From NCBI GenBank assembly GCA_038878695.1, contig JAVZVD010000001.1, positions 62,001-126,000 of the forward strand: DNA of 64,000 nt, read 5' to 3'. Below, in pieces: positions 41,620 through 50,231 of the stretch (the stretch's first letter is position 1; every line of letters starts with the position of its first letter). The notes under the pieces were generated by a model that saw only the letters and a program-made list of their open reading frames with translations, searched no databases and had not been told where the DNA came from. Both the position numbers and the translations under genes were made by a program. The DNA is from Fervidicoccaceae archaeon. Lineage in GTDB: Archaea; Thermoproteota; Thermoprotei_A; Sulfolobales; Fervidicoccaceae.

Positions 41620-43002
41620 TCAAGCGGATATTTTCCTGTAGATGAAGATCAGGGCGACTACAGCGATTATCAGCGCTATTACGCCCACGGCCACGGCGGC
41701 TTGAGCCAGGCCCTTGGCCCCTTTCAGCTCGCCGACGCTGGCGCTCAGGCTGCTCACGGTCTTCTGGAGATCGCCGACGGTCTTCTGGAGATCCGAGACC
41801 GTCCCGCTGAGGTTCTGCAGAGCGTCGACGCTCTTAGCCAGCGAGCTCACCTGCCCGGAGATCGCGTCGACCTTGGACTTTAGGTCGGCTATCGAGGCGT
41901 TGATGGCTTTGGCCTGCTCTACCCCGGCGGCCTGCAGCGCGTTTACCGTGGCGTTGAGGGCCGCTAGGCTCTCGGAGAGGGCCTCGAGTTGGACCTGGAG
42001 AGAGGCTATGGTCGCGTTGAGAGCCACGATCTGAGCCACCGTGGGGGCGGGGGTCAGCACGATGAAGTCGGCCTTGGCCTCGGCCGACTCCGCCGCCCTC
42101 GTCGCCTCGACCGACACGGTGTAGATGCTGTCGACGCCGGTGACCGGCAGGCTCGCCGTGCCTAGGTACGCCTTATCGGCGGCGCTGTAGGCTAGGTCGA
42201 TCGATATCGGCGGGAGCCCAGCGGCCTCTCTTATAGGGCTGGTCAAGTAGGCCTTGGCCGTCGCGTCCCCGATCGGGGTCCCTCCGTACGTCACGACGGC
42301 CATTATCGTCAGCTTATCGCCCTCTCTCGCCACTCCGGCTAGAGGCTTCCCGTCCTTCAGCAGAGTTATCGAGGCGATCTCCAGCCTGGGCTTCTCGAGC
42401 GTCAAGACCACGCTGAGCGTGGCCGGGAGAGCGTCGACCTTCACGGTCTTGCTGACGCTGACGTAGCCGGGGGCGCTGGCCGTCACGACGTAAGTCCCGA
42501 TCTCCTTCAGCTCTACGGAGAACCCGCCATCTGCTCCGCTGATCGCGGAGGCCACGAGGATCCCGTCCCTCGTGACCGTTATCGTCGCTCCCGCTATCGG
42601 ATTCCCGGCCGCGTCGACGACATTGCCTCTCAGCGTGGCGAAGGGGGTGGCGAACTCGACGCTGAAGCTGACCTCTTCTCCCGTGGCCGTGTCCTTGACC
42701 GTTACCTTGTAAGTTCCCAAAGGCACCGTGGCTGTCGGCGTCGTCGGGAACCTCATCACGTCCTTGGCGAAGGCGCCGTCGGCTCCGGCGGTCACTTGGT
42801 CTAACGCGACGAGGCCCGTCGGGCCCTCGACGACTATCGAGACTATGGCGTTGGGCGTGGCCGCGCCCGCGACCCTCAAGGTCTCGCCGGGATAGTACGT
42901 TTGCTTGCTCGGGGCGGCCGTGAGGGCCAGAGCGGCGGGGGCTAGCAGCAGAGCCGTCAGAGCCAATAGCGCGATGACTCCTAGCTCTCTCCTCATTACC
43001 AT
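41620..43002 (-). CDS. S-layer stalk protein (SlaB-like) with coiled coil and C-terminal membrane anchor
   Basis: 460 aa. Signal peptide with a hydrophobic core (GVIALLALTALLLAPAALA). Then an Ig-like domain, a carboxypeptidase-regulatory-like domain (about 123-200, LRGNVVDAAGNPIAGATITV), and another beta domain. A long coiled coil follows from about residue 320 to 430, with heptad-like repeats such as SDLQKTVGDLQKTVSSLSAS. A membrane helix near 435-457 leads into the short basic end YRKISA. This is the layout of SlaB, the stalk that holds the lattice protein above the membrane. Several Asn-x-Ser/Thr sequons are present. ATG start behind GAGGTGCGAGGAGG. Downstream of and in the same direction as the lattice protein. 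Confidence 0.82.
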   Translation of the reverse strand: MVMRRELGVIALLALTALLLAPAALALTAAPSKQTYYPGETLRVAGAATPNAIVSIVVEGPTGLVALDQVTAGADGAFAKDVMRFPTTPTATVPLGTYKVTVKDTATGEEVSFSVEFATPFATLRGNVVDAAGNPIAGATITVTRDGILVASAISGADGGFSVELKEIGTYVVTASAPGYVSVSKTVKVDALPATLSVVLTLEKPRLEIASITLLKDGKPLAGVAREGDKLTIMAVVTYGGTPIGDATAKAYLTSPIREAAGLPPISIDLAYSAADKAYLGTASLPVTGVDSIYTVSVEATRAAESAEAKADFIVLTPAPTVAQIVALNATIASLQVQLEALSESLAALNATVNALQAAGVEQAKAINASIADLKSKVDAISGQVSSLAKSVDALQNLSGTVSDLQKTVGDLQKTVSSLSASVGELKGAKGLAQAAVAVGVIALIIAVVALIFIYRKISA

Positions 43003-43100
43003 TGCCTCCTCGCACCTCGAGCGGGGTCTCTCTCACGGGGTTCATTTAAGGTAAACGGGGCCTCTTCGGCCGAGCTCGGCCCTCCGAGGGGCCGAGGAGA

Positions 43101-43110
43101 GCAAAAAAGC
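43101..43110 (-). terminator. Poly-T terminator after the S-layer lattice gene
   Basis: CCCCCCGCTTTTTTGC on minus, about 40 nt past the lattice gene stop. It separates that highly expressed transcript from the stalk gene, which has its own weak TATA (TTTACCTTAAAT, about 43044-43055). Confidence 0.6.
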
Positions 43111-43144
43111 GGGGGGTTTGGGGTCGTCATCGTCTTGAGCCGCC

Positions 43145-46100
43145 TCACCCGACCGTTATCGTCAGCTCGAGAGGCTTCTCGGAGAGCGGCGTCTTGGCTG
43201 CGAGGTCCCAGAAGTAGGCGGTCGCGAGGAACGTGCCCTCGGCCGGCGGTATCCAGCCGACGGCCGCGAGCGCGGTCTCGCCAGGCCCTAGCGTGATCCT
43301 CGCGTAGCTGATCCCAATCGGCACGCCGTCGGGCGTCTTGATGAGCAGCACCACGTCGACGGCGACGCTCCTGGTCGTGTCGGCGTTGGTCACGGGCATT
43401 CTGAGCAGCATGGGCTTGCCAGCGGCCGGGGCCGTTGGGGCTCCGGTCACGTCGACGAACGTCACGTTGGCGGGGGCCGGAGGAGTCACGGGCAGGACGG
43501 GCTTGTAGCCCACCTGTATCTCAATGCTGATCTTCTTCTCCTTTCCGTCTGCTCCTATCTTGTCGGTGTAGGTTATCGTGAGCTTGTCTCCCACTCTGAA
43601 CGCCGGCCTGAGGCCTCCGGACTCTATCGACAGCAGCGTGAGCGGGGCTCTGAAGACGCCGGTGTTGGCTCCTGTCTCGACCAGGGTCACCGTGGCGCCC
43701 GCCGGGTCGATGGGGCTCGTTATCCTGACGTCCACGGACTCGATATTCGCGGGGTCTCTGTTGGCGTCGGGATCCCTCACGTATATCACTATGTCCTCCT
43801 TATCGTTGTAGAACGGCTTCTTCGGCTCGACCCAGACCACTCCGTCGTAGGCCACCACCTTGGCCGTGAGCAGTATCGGCGCGACCTTGCCGTCGGCTCC
43901 GACCTCGTCGAGGTATCTGAGCACGATCGTGTCGGGCACCGTCACATCGAGCCTTTTCCCGTCCGTGACCGTGAGGTTCAGAGCCAGCGTCGCGTTGAAG
44001 AGCCCAGGCTTGCCCGGCACGGCGCTCAGAGTGTTGATCCATTCCTCGCTGATCCCGCTCCTCACGTAGATCTCGTAATCTTTGCTCAGAGTCAGCGTGC
44101 CCTTCTCCCAATACACGATGAGGTCGGGGTCGTACAGATAGACTCCGACCTTGGTGAACGGGGAGAGCTCCGCGAGCCTCACGTCGGCTGTGCCGAGCCA
44201 CACGTCGGCCGTGGTTGACTTGACGCTCACCGAGGCCTCGAGCTCGGCGCTGCGCTTGGCGGTGACCGAGGTGGCCGCCGTGTACCCGTCGGTGTAGCTG
44301 AACTTTATCTTCTGACCGGCCCTCACATTGCTGAGATCGTCGAAGCCCACTCTCAGGGTCTTCTCGAAGACGCCGGTGTTCTTGCCCGTCTCCTTGAGCG
44401 TTAGCGTCCCGAGGAACTTACCGTCCACGGTGACGTCCACCTCGATTTCGTTCACGGCGCCGCTGTCTTTGTTGGCGTCGGGCTCCACAACCGTCACCTT
44501 GATGTAGTCTCCCATCGCGACGGTCGTCGCGTTGACTCTGAGCTCGGCCGTGCTGGGGGCTATCGTCGCCTCGGCCTTGTACGTGGTGCCCTCGTAGTCG
44601 TACGCCGCCGTCAGCTTGGCGCCCGTGGCCTCGTAGACCTTTATGCCTAGTAGATCCGTTAGATTGACCGTCGCGGTCCCTTTGAAGACGCCGGTGTCGA
44701 CGTCCGTCTCCGTGAGCTCGATATCGGAGCCGACCACTAGCGATGTGCCGTTCCACAGCGTCAGGTTCAGCTGCGTCAGTTTGATTTTATCTATCACGCC
44801 GGGATTCACGTTCTCGTACGGGTTGTTGACCGTTATTATGACTTCGAAGACTCCATCGTTCGGCATCGGGTAGGTCGCTCTGTCGAGGCTCACGGTCACG
44901 GCCGGGATCGTCACGGTCACGGTGGCCGAGGCCGTCGCGTTGGTGTAGGGGTCGTACCACTTGAACACGACCTTGCTGCCGTCCTTCAGGGTCTCGTTGA
45001 GCACGGACAAGTCGAAGGTGGCCTTGAAGACTCCTGGGCTCACCTCGTCGAAGAACAGGAAGAAAGTCTTCGTGGCGTTCGTGGGCTTGCCGTCGACCGT
45101 GACGGTCAGATTGCCCCTGGCTGGCGTGCCGATGCCGCAGTCCTTGAGGATCGTGTTAGGCTGGATCGTCTGGCCGAAGCTGTCCTTCACGTCGTCGCCC
45201 TCGTCGTTGAGGTCTCTATCGATCAAGGTCAGCGTGACCTTGCCCTTCGGCAGGACCGTCGCCGGCTCGGCCGTCAGAGTCGGCGCGTAGGAGGTCATCG
45301 AGACGACTACCTCGGAGGTCTTCTTGCCCTCGTCCTCCGAGGGGTCGACGTACGTCACGTTGAGCTTGGCCGGGCGGTCGGCGCTCGAGAAGTTGACGTA
45401 TATCTTGGAGTCGGTCACATCGGCTCCGCTCGTGCGTAGCGCGAGCGGCACCTTCCCCGAGAACTCGCCGGTGTTGTCGCCCGTCTCCTTGAGATTCACG
45501 GTGAGGGGGCCTATTGTCACGTACGCGCTCCCGTTCCACACCAGCAGGGTGACGTTGACGTTGAGGGAGTCTTTTTTGCTCGTGTCGATGTTCATGTCGG
45601 GATCGCTCACCCTTATGAGGAGCTCGGTCTCGGTGCTGACCACGTCGGTCGACGCGGGCCTCGTTATCAGGCCGGGGTAGGACTTGAAGGAGAACTCGGC
45701 CTCAACGGTCTCCCGCGTCTCATTGAGGAACTTCAACTTCACGGACTTGAGCGGCACGGCGTCGAGCGTGAAGTTGGTCAGGTTCAGGACTTTGTATTCC
45801 GCGCCGGCCACGTCATAAGTGGTTTTCCAGCGACCCGTGATGCCGAGACTGCTCAGAACAGAGGTCAGCGTATCAATGATATCTTCTTCCAGCATTATGC
45901 TCCCGCGGAACCTGGCGCTGTTCGCGTCGGTCTCGCTGAGCTCGATGGTGAGGGTGGACAGGCTCGTGTCATCGGGGCGGACTCTGCCGTCCAGGTACAC
46001 GAGGCTTACCGAGAACTCCGCGATGATCGTGTCTTTCTTCGTCGGGTCCCTGTTGTAGTCCTGGTCGTACACCTCGATGTATATCGCCGTGTTGTTGAAC

Positions 46101-46627
46101 GGAGGCACCACGGCCCTGTCGAGGGAGAGCGTGGCGATCGTCTCCTCCACTTTCACGTCTACGTAGACTCTCCCTCCGGGCCCGTAGTACTCGAACGTCA
46201 GCTTCGTCCCTCCCGGAGCCGAGAGGTTGTAGAGCGCGTCGGTGAGATTGCGTTCAGGCAGCAATCTGACGTTGATGCCCTCGGTGGTGTTGACCGCGGG
46301 CACGCTCACTGTTGTATCATTGATGAAGAAGTACCCGTAGAATATGCCGCTCGTTCCGACCTCCCTGAGCAGCACCGCTCCATCGGGCAGGTGAGCCGTC
46401 GGGAGGGGCGTGCCGTTGGCGTATATGGTGACGGTCGCGTTCCTGGCGCCCCTCATGCTCGGGTCAACTACTTTGACCTCGAGCCACGACAGGTTCCATA
46501 TCCTGCCGCCGTGGCGATCCGCCGACGTCTCTATGGTCGGGGCCTCGGCTCTGGCGGTCGGCACGACGGCTATCGGCAGAATCAGCAGAGCGACGAGGAG
46601 GATCGATAGAGCTTTGCGATTTTCCAT
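43145..46627 (-). CDS. Large S-layer lattice protein (SlaA-like) with repeated domains
   Basis: About 1160 aa secreted protein. Signal peptide ALSILLVALLILPIAVVPTA then ARAEA. No C-terminal anchor, so it needs the stalk protein. At least six beta domains repeat two signatures: an acidic loop like VSDPDMNID, YDQDYNRDP, VVEPDANKD and VRDPDANRDP, and 30-50 residues on a strand like KETGKNTGVF, KETGDNTGEF, TETDVDTGVF and VETGANTGVF. The acidic loops may bind calcium (inference). Many Asn-x-Ser/Thr sequons suggest heavy glycosylation. ATG 46625-46627 is preceded by GAGAGGTGCGG and a very strong TATA. It has no evident similarity by eye to Staphylothermus tetrabrachion. Confidence 0.82.
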   Translation of the reverse strand: MENRKALSILLVALLILPIAVVPTARAEAPTIETSADRHGGRIWNLSWLEVKVVDPSMRGARNATVTIYANGTPLPTAHLPDGAVLLREVGTSGIFYGYFFINDTTVSVPAVNTTEGINVRLLPERNLTDALYNLSAPGGTKLTFEYYGPGGRVYVDVKVEETIATLSLDRAVVPPFNNTAIYIEVYDQDYNRDPTKKDTIIAEFSVSLVYLDGRVRPDDTSLSTLTIELSETDANSARFRGSIMLEEDIIDTLTSVLSSLGITGRWKTTYDVAGAEYKVLNLTNFTLDAVPLKSVKLKFLNETRETVEAEFSFKSYPGLITRPASTDVVSTETELLIRVSDPDMNIDTSKKDSLNVNVTLLVWNGSAYVTIGPLTVNLKETGDNTGEFSGKVPLALRTSGADVTDSKIYVNFSSADRPAKLNVTYVDPSEDEGKKTSEVVVSMTSYAPTLTAEPATVLPKGKVTLTLIDRDLNDEGDDVKDSFGQTIQPNTILKDCGIGTPARGNLTVTVDGKPTNATKTFFLFFDEVSPGVFKATFDLSVLNETLKDGSKVVFKWYDPYTNATASATVTVTIPAVTVSLDRATYPMPNDGVFEVIITVNNPYENVNPGVIDKIKLTQLNLTLWNGTSLVVGSDIELTETDVDTGVFKGTATVNLTDLLGIKVYEATGAKLTAAYDYEGTTYKAEATIAPSTAELRVNATTVAMGDYIKVTVVEPDANKDSGAVNEIEVDVTVDGKFLGTLTLKETGKNTGVFEKTLRVGFDDLSNVRAGQKIKFSYTDGYTAATSVTAKRSAELEASVSVKSTTADVWLGTADVRLAELSPFTKVGVYLYDPDLIVYWEKGTLTLSKDYEIYVRSGISEEWINTLSAVPGKPGLFNATLALNLTVTDGKRLDVTVPDTIVLRYLDEVGADGKVAPILLTAKVVAYDGVVWVEPKKPFYNDKEDIVIYVRDPDANRDPANIESVDVRITSPIDPAGATVTLVETGANTGVFRAPLTLLSIESGGLRPAFRVGDKLTITYTDKIGADGKEKKISIEIQVGYKPVLPVTPPAPANVTFVDVTGAPTAPAAGKPMLLRMPVTNADTTRSVAVDVVLLIKTPDGVPIGISYARITLGPGETALAAVGWIPPAEGTFLATAYFWDLAAKTPLSEKPLELTITVG

Positions 46628-46679
46628 GACCTTATCCGCACCTCTCACCCTAGCGTCGAGCCGGAGCTCTGGGGAGCTC

Positions 46680-46688
46680 GATATATAA
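46680..46688 (-). promoter_or_regulatory. Strong TATA box of the S-layer gene
   Basis: GGTTATATATCG on minus. Predicted start near 46659 and a leader of about 30 nt ending in GAGAGGTGCGG. Expected for one of the most expressed genes of the cell. Confidence 0.7.
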
Positions 46689-46868
46689 CCGGTGCGGCGA
46701 CAATTGTATACAGAGCTCCGTCGGGCTCGGCCGAGCCGGGAGCGGAGGTCGCTCGGGCGGATCGAGAGACCCGAAACGGAGAAGAGCGCCCCCTCGGGAC
46801 GATCCCCTCGGGTTTGCGAGTAGTCCGCCTGGAGTCGACCTCAGGCGACTTCAGGTCGGCTTGGAGCG

Positions 46869-46900
46869 AATTCGATGCGACATCGATGTCGCATCGAATT
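46869..46900. repeat. Perfect 32-bp palindrome A
   Basis: Half-site AATTCGATGCGACATC followed without spacer by its exact reverse complement. The centre is CATCGATG. Confidence 0.95.
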
Positions 46901-46979
46901 TCCCGGAACTCGACTCGAGATTGACCCGAATTCGAGCCGAGTCCCCCCGAAGCTCCGAGCGATTTCGCCCGAATTTCGG

Positions 46980-47011
46980 CGGAATTTCCCCGAGATCTCG
47001 GGGAAATTCCG
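46980..47011. repeat. Perfect 32-bp palindrome B
   Basis: Half-site CGGAATTTCCCCGAGA followed by its exact reverse complement, centre GAGATCTC. Same length as palindrome A, 79 bp away, but a different sequence apart from the AATT-type core. Confidence 0.95.
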
Positions 47012-47057
47012 AGAAATCTCCCGGGAAATCCTCGAAATCCGACTGGCCGGGCGCTAA

Positions 47058-47126
47058 CGTTCGCTCAGCGAACGGTGGCGGGCCGCTAGCCTTCGCTCGC
47101 GTTCCTGAGCGAACGTCAGCGCGAAG
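47058..47126. repeat. Two hairpins sharing AGCGAACG
   Basis: CGTTCGCT (47058-47065), one base, AGCGAACG (47067-47074). Then CTTCGC (47091-47096) pairs with GCGAAG (47121-47126), enclosing CGTTC/GAACG (47100-47104 and 47110-47114). Confidence 0.75.
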
Positions 47127-47549
47127 CAATTAATTAGAAGAAACCGAAGGAGTCGGCTCGCGGAGCTAGGATCCGCCGGGCTCTCCGCCGATCGATGGAG
47201 GAGGATCCTCCGAACGACTCCGCGCAAGACGCGCGCAAAGAGCGGATCCTCCGAGGCGCAGCCCACCCTGCTGTCGTGAGGTGAACCGCGCCTCGGGGTC
47301 GAGTTGATCGCCGGGTTAGCCTGACCCGGGGGGTCCTCGCTCCCCCTCCCCTCGATGAGCGAGGGGATCCTCTCGATAGGATGGGCTTCGGCTCTCGGCG
47401 ATGCTCGCCTCTCTCGCGGGCCCGGTCTCGGCTCGAGCGAAATGGGCCGACCCGCCGCGATCGCGCGGTCCAATCTCTACTCATTCGCGAGTGGCAACCA
47501 ATATTTTGGCGATTCTAAAAACGCGGGCCCCCGAGGAGGTCGAGGGCTC

Positions 47550-48134
47550 TTGGCCCCTCGCGCCGAGAGGCCCGGCGCGGCGGCGGAGATCGCCTGCGCG
47601 GCCTCTCTCTCTGCTCTAGCCGTCGCGCTCCACGCGGTCAAGGTCCCCTTCCCTCTCATGCCAGCTCTCAAGTACGATCTGGCCGGAGTCCCCGTGGCCC
47701 TCCTGGCCCTGGCTTCCGTCAGGCTCTCGCTGGCCTCGCTCGTCGCGCTTTTCGTCGGGGTCCTGGCCCTCGGGGGGGACGCGGTGGGGGCCTCCATGAA
47801 GGCTCTGGCCGAGCTGACCACCGCTCTCCCGCTGGCTCTCGGCCGCAGGCTCCTCTCTAGGCCCAACCCCCGGCTCGGGGGGGTCCTCTCCGTCGCGCTC
47901 GCCACCGCGTCGAGGACTGGGATCATGTGCTTGGCCAACTACTTCGTGCTGCCCAGGTGGGCGCTCGCCGTGGGGTGGGCCTCGAGCCCCGAGGCGGCTC
48001 GAGAGCTCATGGTAGCGGCCATGCCCTTCGTCGCTATATTCAACGCGAGCCTGGCGGCTCCCGTGGCGGCTCTGAGCCTGGGGGCGTTCAGGGCGCTCGC
48101 GAGGGCCGGTGTGAGGCCTTGGGCCTCGCTCTGA
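47550..48134 (+). CDS. ECF transporter substrate-binding membrane protein (RibU-like S component)
   Basis: About 194 aa, five to six hydrophobic helices. HAVKVPFPLMPALKYDLAGV matches the first-loop pattern of RibU-type S components (FPxxPxLKxDxxDxP). The specificity is suggested, not proven, to be a flavin-like vitamin. TTG 47550 is chosen because GGAGGT lies nine bases ahead and the TATA box CTAAAAACG precedes it at the right distance; upstream open codons belong to the gene-free region. The stop lies 16 nt inside the ATPase gene. Confidence 0.72.
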   Translation: MAPRAERPGAAAEIACAASLSALAVALHAVKVPFPLMPALKYDLAGVPVALLALASVRLSLASLVALFVGVLALGGDAVGASMKALAELTTALPLALGRRLLSRPNPRLGGVLSVALATASRTGIMCLANYFVLPRWALAVGWASSPEAARELMVAAMPFVAIFNASLAAPVAALSLGAFRALARAGVRPWASL

Positions 48135-49453
48135 GAGTCGAGGGCCTCTGGTTCAGGTACCCCGGGGGCCCGTGGGTTCTCAGAGGAGCGTCGATGGCCC
48201 TCGGCGAGGGCGAGATAGCGCTGATCGCCGGGGGCAGCGGCTCCGGGAAGACCACGCTGGCCAGGGCGATAACGGGCTCCGGGGTCGAGGTCTACGGGGG
48301 GGAGATGAGGGGGGTGGTCGAGGTGGGGGGAGTCAATCCCCTCGCCCATCGAGGCAGGATATCCGAGCTGGTCCAGGTCGTGAGCCAGAACCCCTGGGCG
48401 CACTTCGCCGAGCACGTGGTGGGGGAGGACCTCCTGGCGTACGCCGAGGAGCTCTACGGGCCGAGCGAGGGGTCGAGGAGGCTCGAGGAGGCCCTGGAGC
48501 TCGTCGGGGCCGAGAGCCTGGTCGACAAGCTGGTCTCGGAGCTCTCGGGGGGTCAGCTGAGGAGAGCCGCCATCGCCAAGGCCCTCCTCAGCGACCCCGA
48601 GCTGCTGATATTGGACGAGCCCATGATGTGGCTCGACGAGGAGGGGGAGGCCCAGGTGATCGAGGTCGTCGAGAGGCTCAAGGCATCGGGGAGGTCTGTC
48701 CTGATACTGGAGCACAGATACGCCCCCCTGACGAGGATCGTCGACAGGAGCTACGCAATGGAGGGCGGGAGGATCGAGGAGTTCGAGCCGAGGGTCCCCG
48801 CCGCGAGAGCTCGCGGGCCGCGCGAGCGCCGAGGGCCCGGCGAGGTCGTGCTGAGGGCGAGGGGGCTGAGGTTCAGGTACTCTAGGAGGGGCCCCTGGGT
48901 CCTGGAGGGGGTGGACCTCGACGTCGAGATGGGGGAGCTCGTGGCCGTGTACGGGAGGAACGGCAGCGGGAAGTCCACGCTCTTGAAGCTCCTGGCCGGC
49001 TACCTGAAGCCTACGAGCGGATCCGTGGAGAGGAGGGGGAGGGCGTTCTACGTTCCTCAGATCCCCTATCTCCTCTTCTCCGAGGAGACCGTCGAGGGGG
49101 AGATCGAGGCTCTCTGCCCACCGAGGTCGGAGTGCGCCGAGAGGGGGGCCGAGCTCGCGAGGACTCTGGCGGGCCTAGACGGCCTCGACTCCTCCCCCTT
49201 CTCTTTATCGTGGGGGCAGCAGGTCAGGCTGGCCGTGGCCCTAGCCCTCGCGTCGAGGGCCTCGATACTCCTCATGGACGAGCCCTTCTCGGGCCTCCCC
49301 TACTCAGATAGGCTGGAGCTCTCCTCGATCCTCCGCTCCGCCCCCGCCGCGAAGATAGTCAGCGCCGCGAGCAGGGAGTCCCTCGAGATCCTGGAGCCCG
49401 ATAGAGCCCTAGAGCTGAGCGGGGGGAGGCTGAGGGAGGTCGACCTCGCTTGA
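48119..49453 (+). CDS. ECF transporter ATPase, two ABC domains fused
   Basis: 444 aa. Domain 1: GGSGSGKTT, signature LSGGQLRRAAIAKAL, Walker B LLILDEPMMWLD. Domain 2: GRNGSGKST, signature LSWGQQVRLAVALAL (the Gly-Gly replaced by Trp-Gly), Walker B ILLMDEPFSGL. This is EcfA1 and EcfA2 in one chain. The signature change in domain 2 may make one ATP site weaker. TTG start overlaps the S gene; stop overlaps the T gene as TTGA. Confidence 0.88.
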   Translation: MGLALRVEGLWFRYPGGPWVLRGASMALGEGEIALIAGGSGSGKTTLARAITGSGVEVYGGEMRGVVEVGGVNPLAHRGRISELVQVVSQNPWAHFAEHVVGEDLLAYAEELYGPSEGSRRLEEALELVGAESLVDKLVSELSGGQLRRAAIAKALLSDPELLILDEPMMWLDEEGEAQVIEVVERLKASGRSVLILEHRYAPLTRIVDRSYAMEGGRIEEFEPRVPAARARGPRERRGPGEVVLRARGLRFRYSRRGPWVLEGVDLDVEMGELVAVYGRNGSGKSTLLKLLAGYLKPTSGSVERRGRAFYVPQIPYLLFSEETVEGEIEALCPPRSECAERGAELARTLAGLDGLDSSPFSLSWGQQVRLAVALALASRASILLMDEPFSGLPYSDRLELSSILRSAPAAKIVSAASRESLEILEPDRALELSGGRLREVDLA

Positions 49454-50172
49454 GCCACGCCTCGAGGATCGCGAGGGATCTCTCGTACGCCTTCGCGGGC
49501 TCTCCCAGGACCTCGAGGCTGAGCTTGTCGTTCAGGCTCGGGGCTCCCTCGCTCCTCTTGGCCTCCGTGATCGCCTCGTGGGTGGAGCCCTCGCCAGGCC
49601 CCAACGCAGCCCTGGGCCTGACGGCGCTCGGCTGGGCCCTGGGCCTCTCTCTCGCCTTCGAGGGGCTCGAGAGGACGGGGCCCGCTCTGAGGTTCGCCGC
49701 CCTCTTCGCCTCTCTGGGCCTGGCCCTCACGCTGCTCGGGGGCCTCGCGGGCTATTCCGTGAGGCTCGAGGGGGCTCTCGGGGGGGCTCTAGAGCTGTCC
49801 GCCGCCTTCGCCTCGTCTAGTCTGCTGGCGAGGTGGATCAGGGCGAGGGATATCGCGTGGATCTCGAGGAGGCTCGGGGCCGGGGCCTCGGCCTCGCTGG
49901 CTCTCCTCGGCCTCTCTCAGCTCCCTCGCTCTCTCGCGGCCTACTCCGAGGCCCTCGCCGCGATATCGCTGAAGCTCGGGCGTCGCAGAGCCTCGTCCGC
50001 GGTCAAGCCCGTCGTGTTCCACGCCGTCATAGCCGGGAGAGAGCTGGCCGAGAGCATCTACCTCCACGGCACTCCGAGCCCCGCGCCCCCGAGGCTCTCG
50101 CCATCTATTCTCGAGGTCGCGCTCTTCTGCGCTCTGGCGGCCTCGCTCTCTCTCGCGTGGCTCGCCGGCTGA
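49450..50172 (+). CDS. ECF transporter T component-like membrane protein
   Basis: 240 aa, hydrophobic, about five helices with a charged coupling segment in the second half (KLGRRRASSAVKP, then GRELAESIYLHG). In EcfT, two Ala-Arg-Gly-like coupling helices contact the ATPases; here the corresponding signatures are only weakly kept. The identification rests mainly on topology and gene order: S, AA, then this gene with a TTGA overlap. Base composition is very GC-rich. Confidence 0.65.
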   Translation: MSHASRIARDLSYAFAGSPRTSRLSLSFRLGAPSLLLASVIASWVEPSPGPNAALGLTALGWALGLSLAFEGLERTGPALRFAALFASLGLALTLLGGLAGYSVRLEGALGGALELSAAFASSSLLARWIRARDIAWISRRLGAGASASLALLGLSQLPRSLAAYSEALAAISLKLGRRRASSAVKPVVFHAVIAGRELAESIYLHGTPSPAPPRLSPSILEVALFCALAASLSLAWLAG

Positions 50173-50231
50173 GCCGGCGCGAAGCTCTTGAGCCCTAGAG
50201 CTAGATCCTCGAAGCTGGGGGAGAGGAGCTG

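Larger units (their letters stand above)
46689..47549. other. Gene-free region of about 860 bp with palindromes
   Basis: No convincing coding frame. The short open frames here are palindrome artefacts, using repeated residues such as DFxxDFP. The region holds two perfect 32-bp palindromes, nested hairpins at 47058-47126, a repeated GGATCCTCCGA word (about 47211 and 47251), and a small stem CCCTCG/CGAGGG at about 47350. The right end carries the ECF promoter (CTAAAAACG, about 47514-47522). The left end is the upstream side of the S-layer promoter. Confidence 0.7.

Noticed and set aside
46851-47133. Two open frames of about 90 codons over the palindromes
   Set aside because: Their sequence follows the repeats (DFxxDFPxDF pattern), they oppose each other, and no start or ribosome site supports them.
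46700-47500. Replication origin at the palindromic region
   Set aside because: No cdc6/orc1, whiP or similar gene is near and I see no origin-recognition-box repeats. Palindromes alone are not enough; a genome-wide skew plot would be needed.
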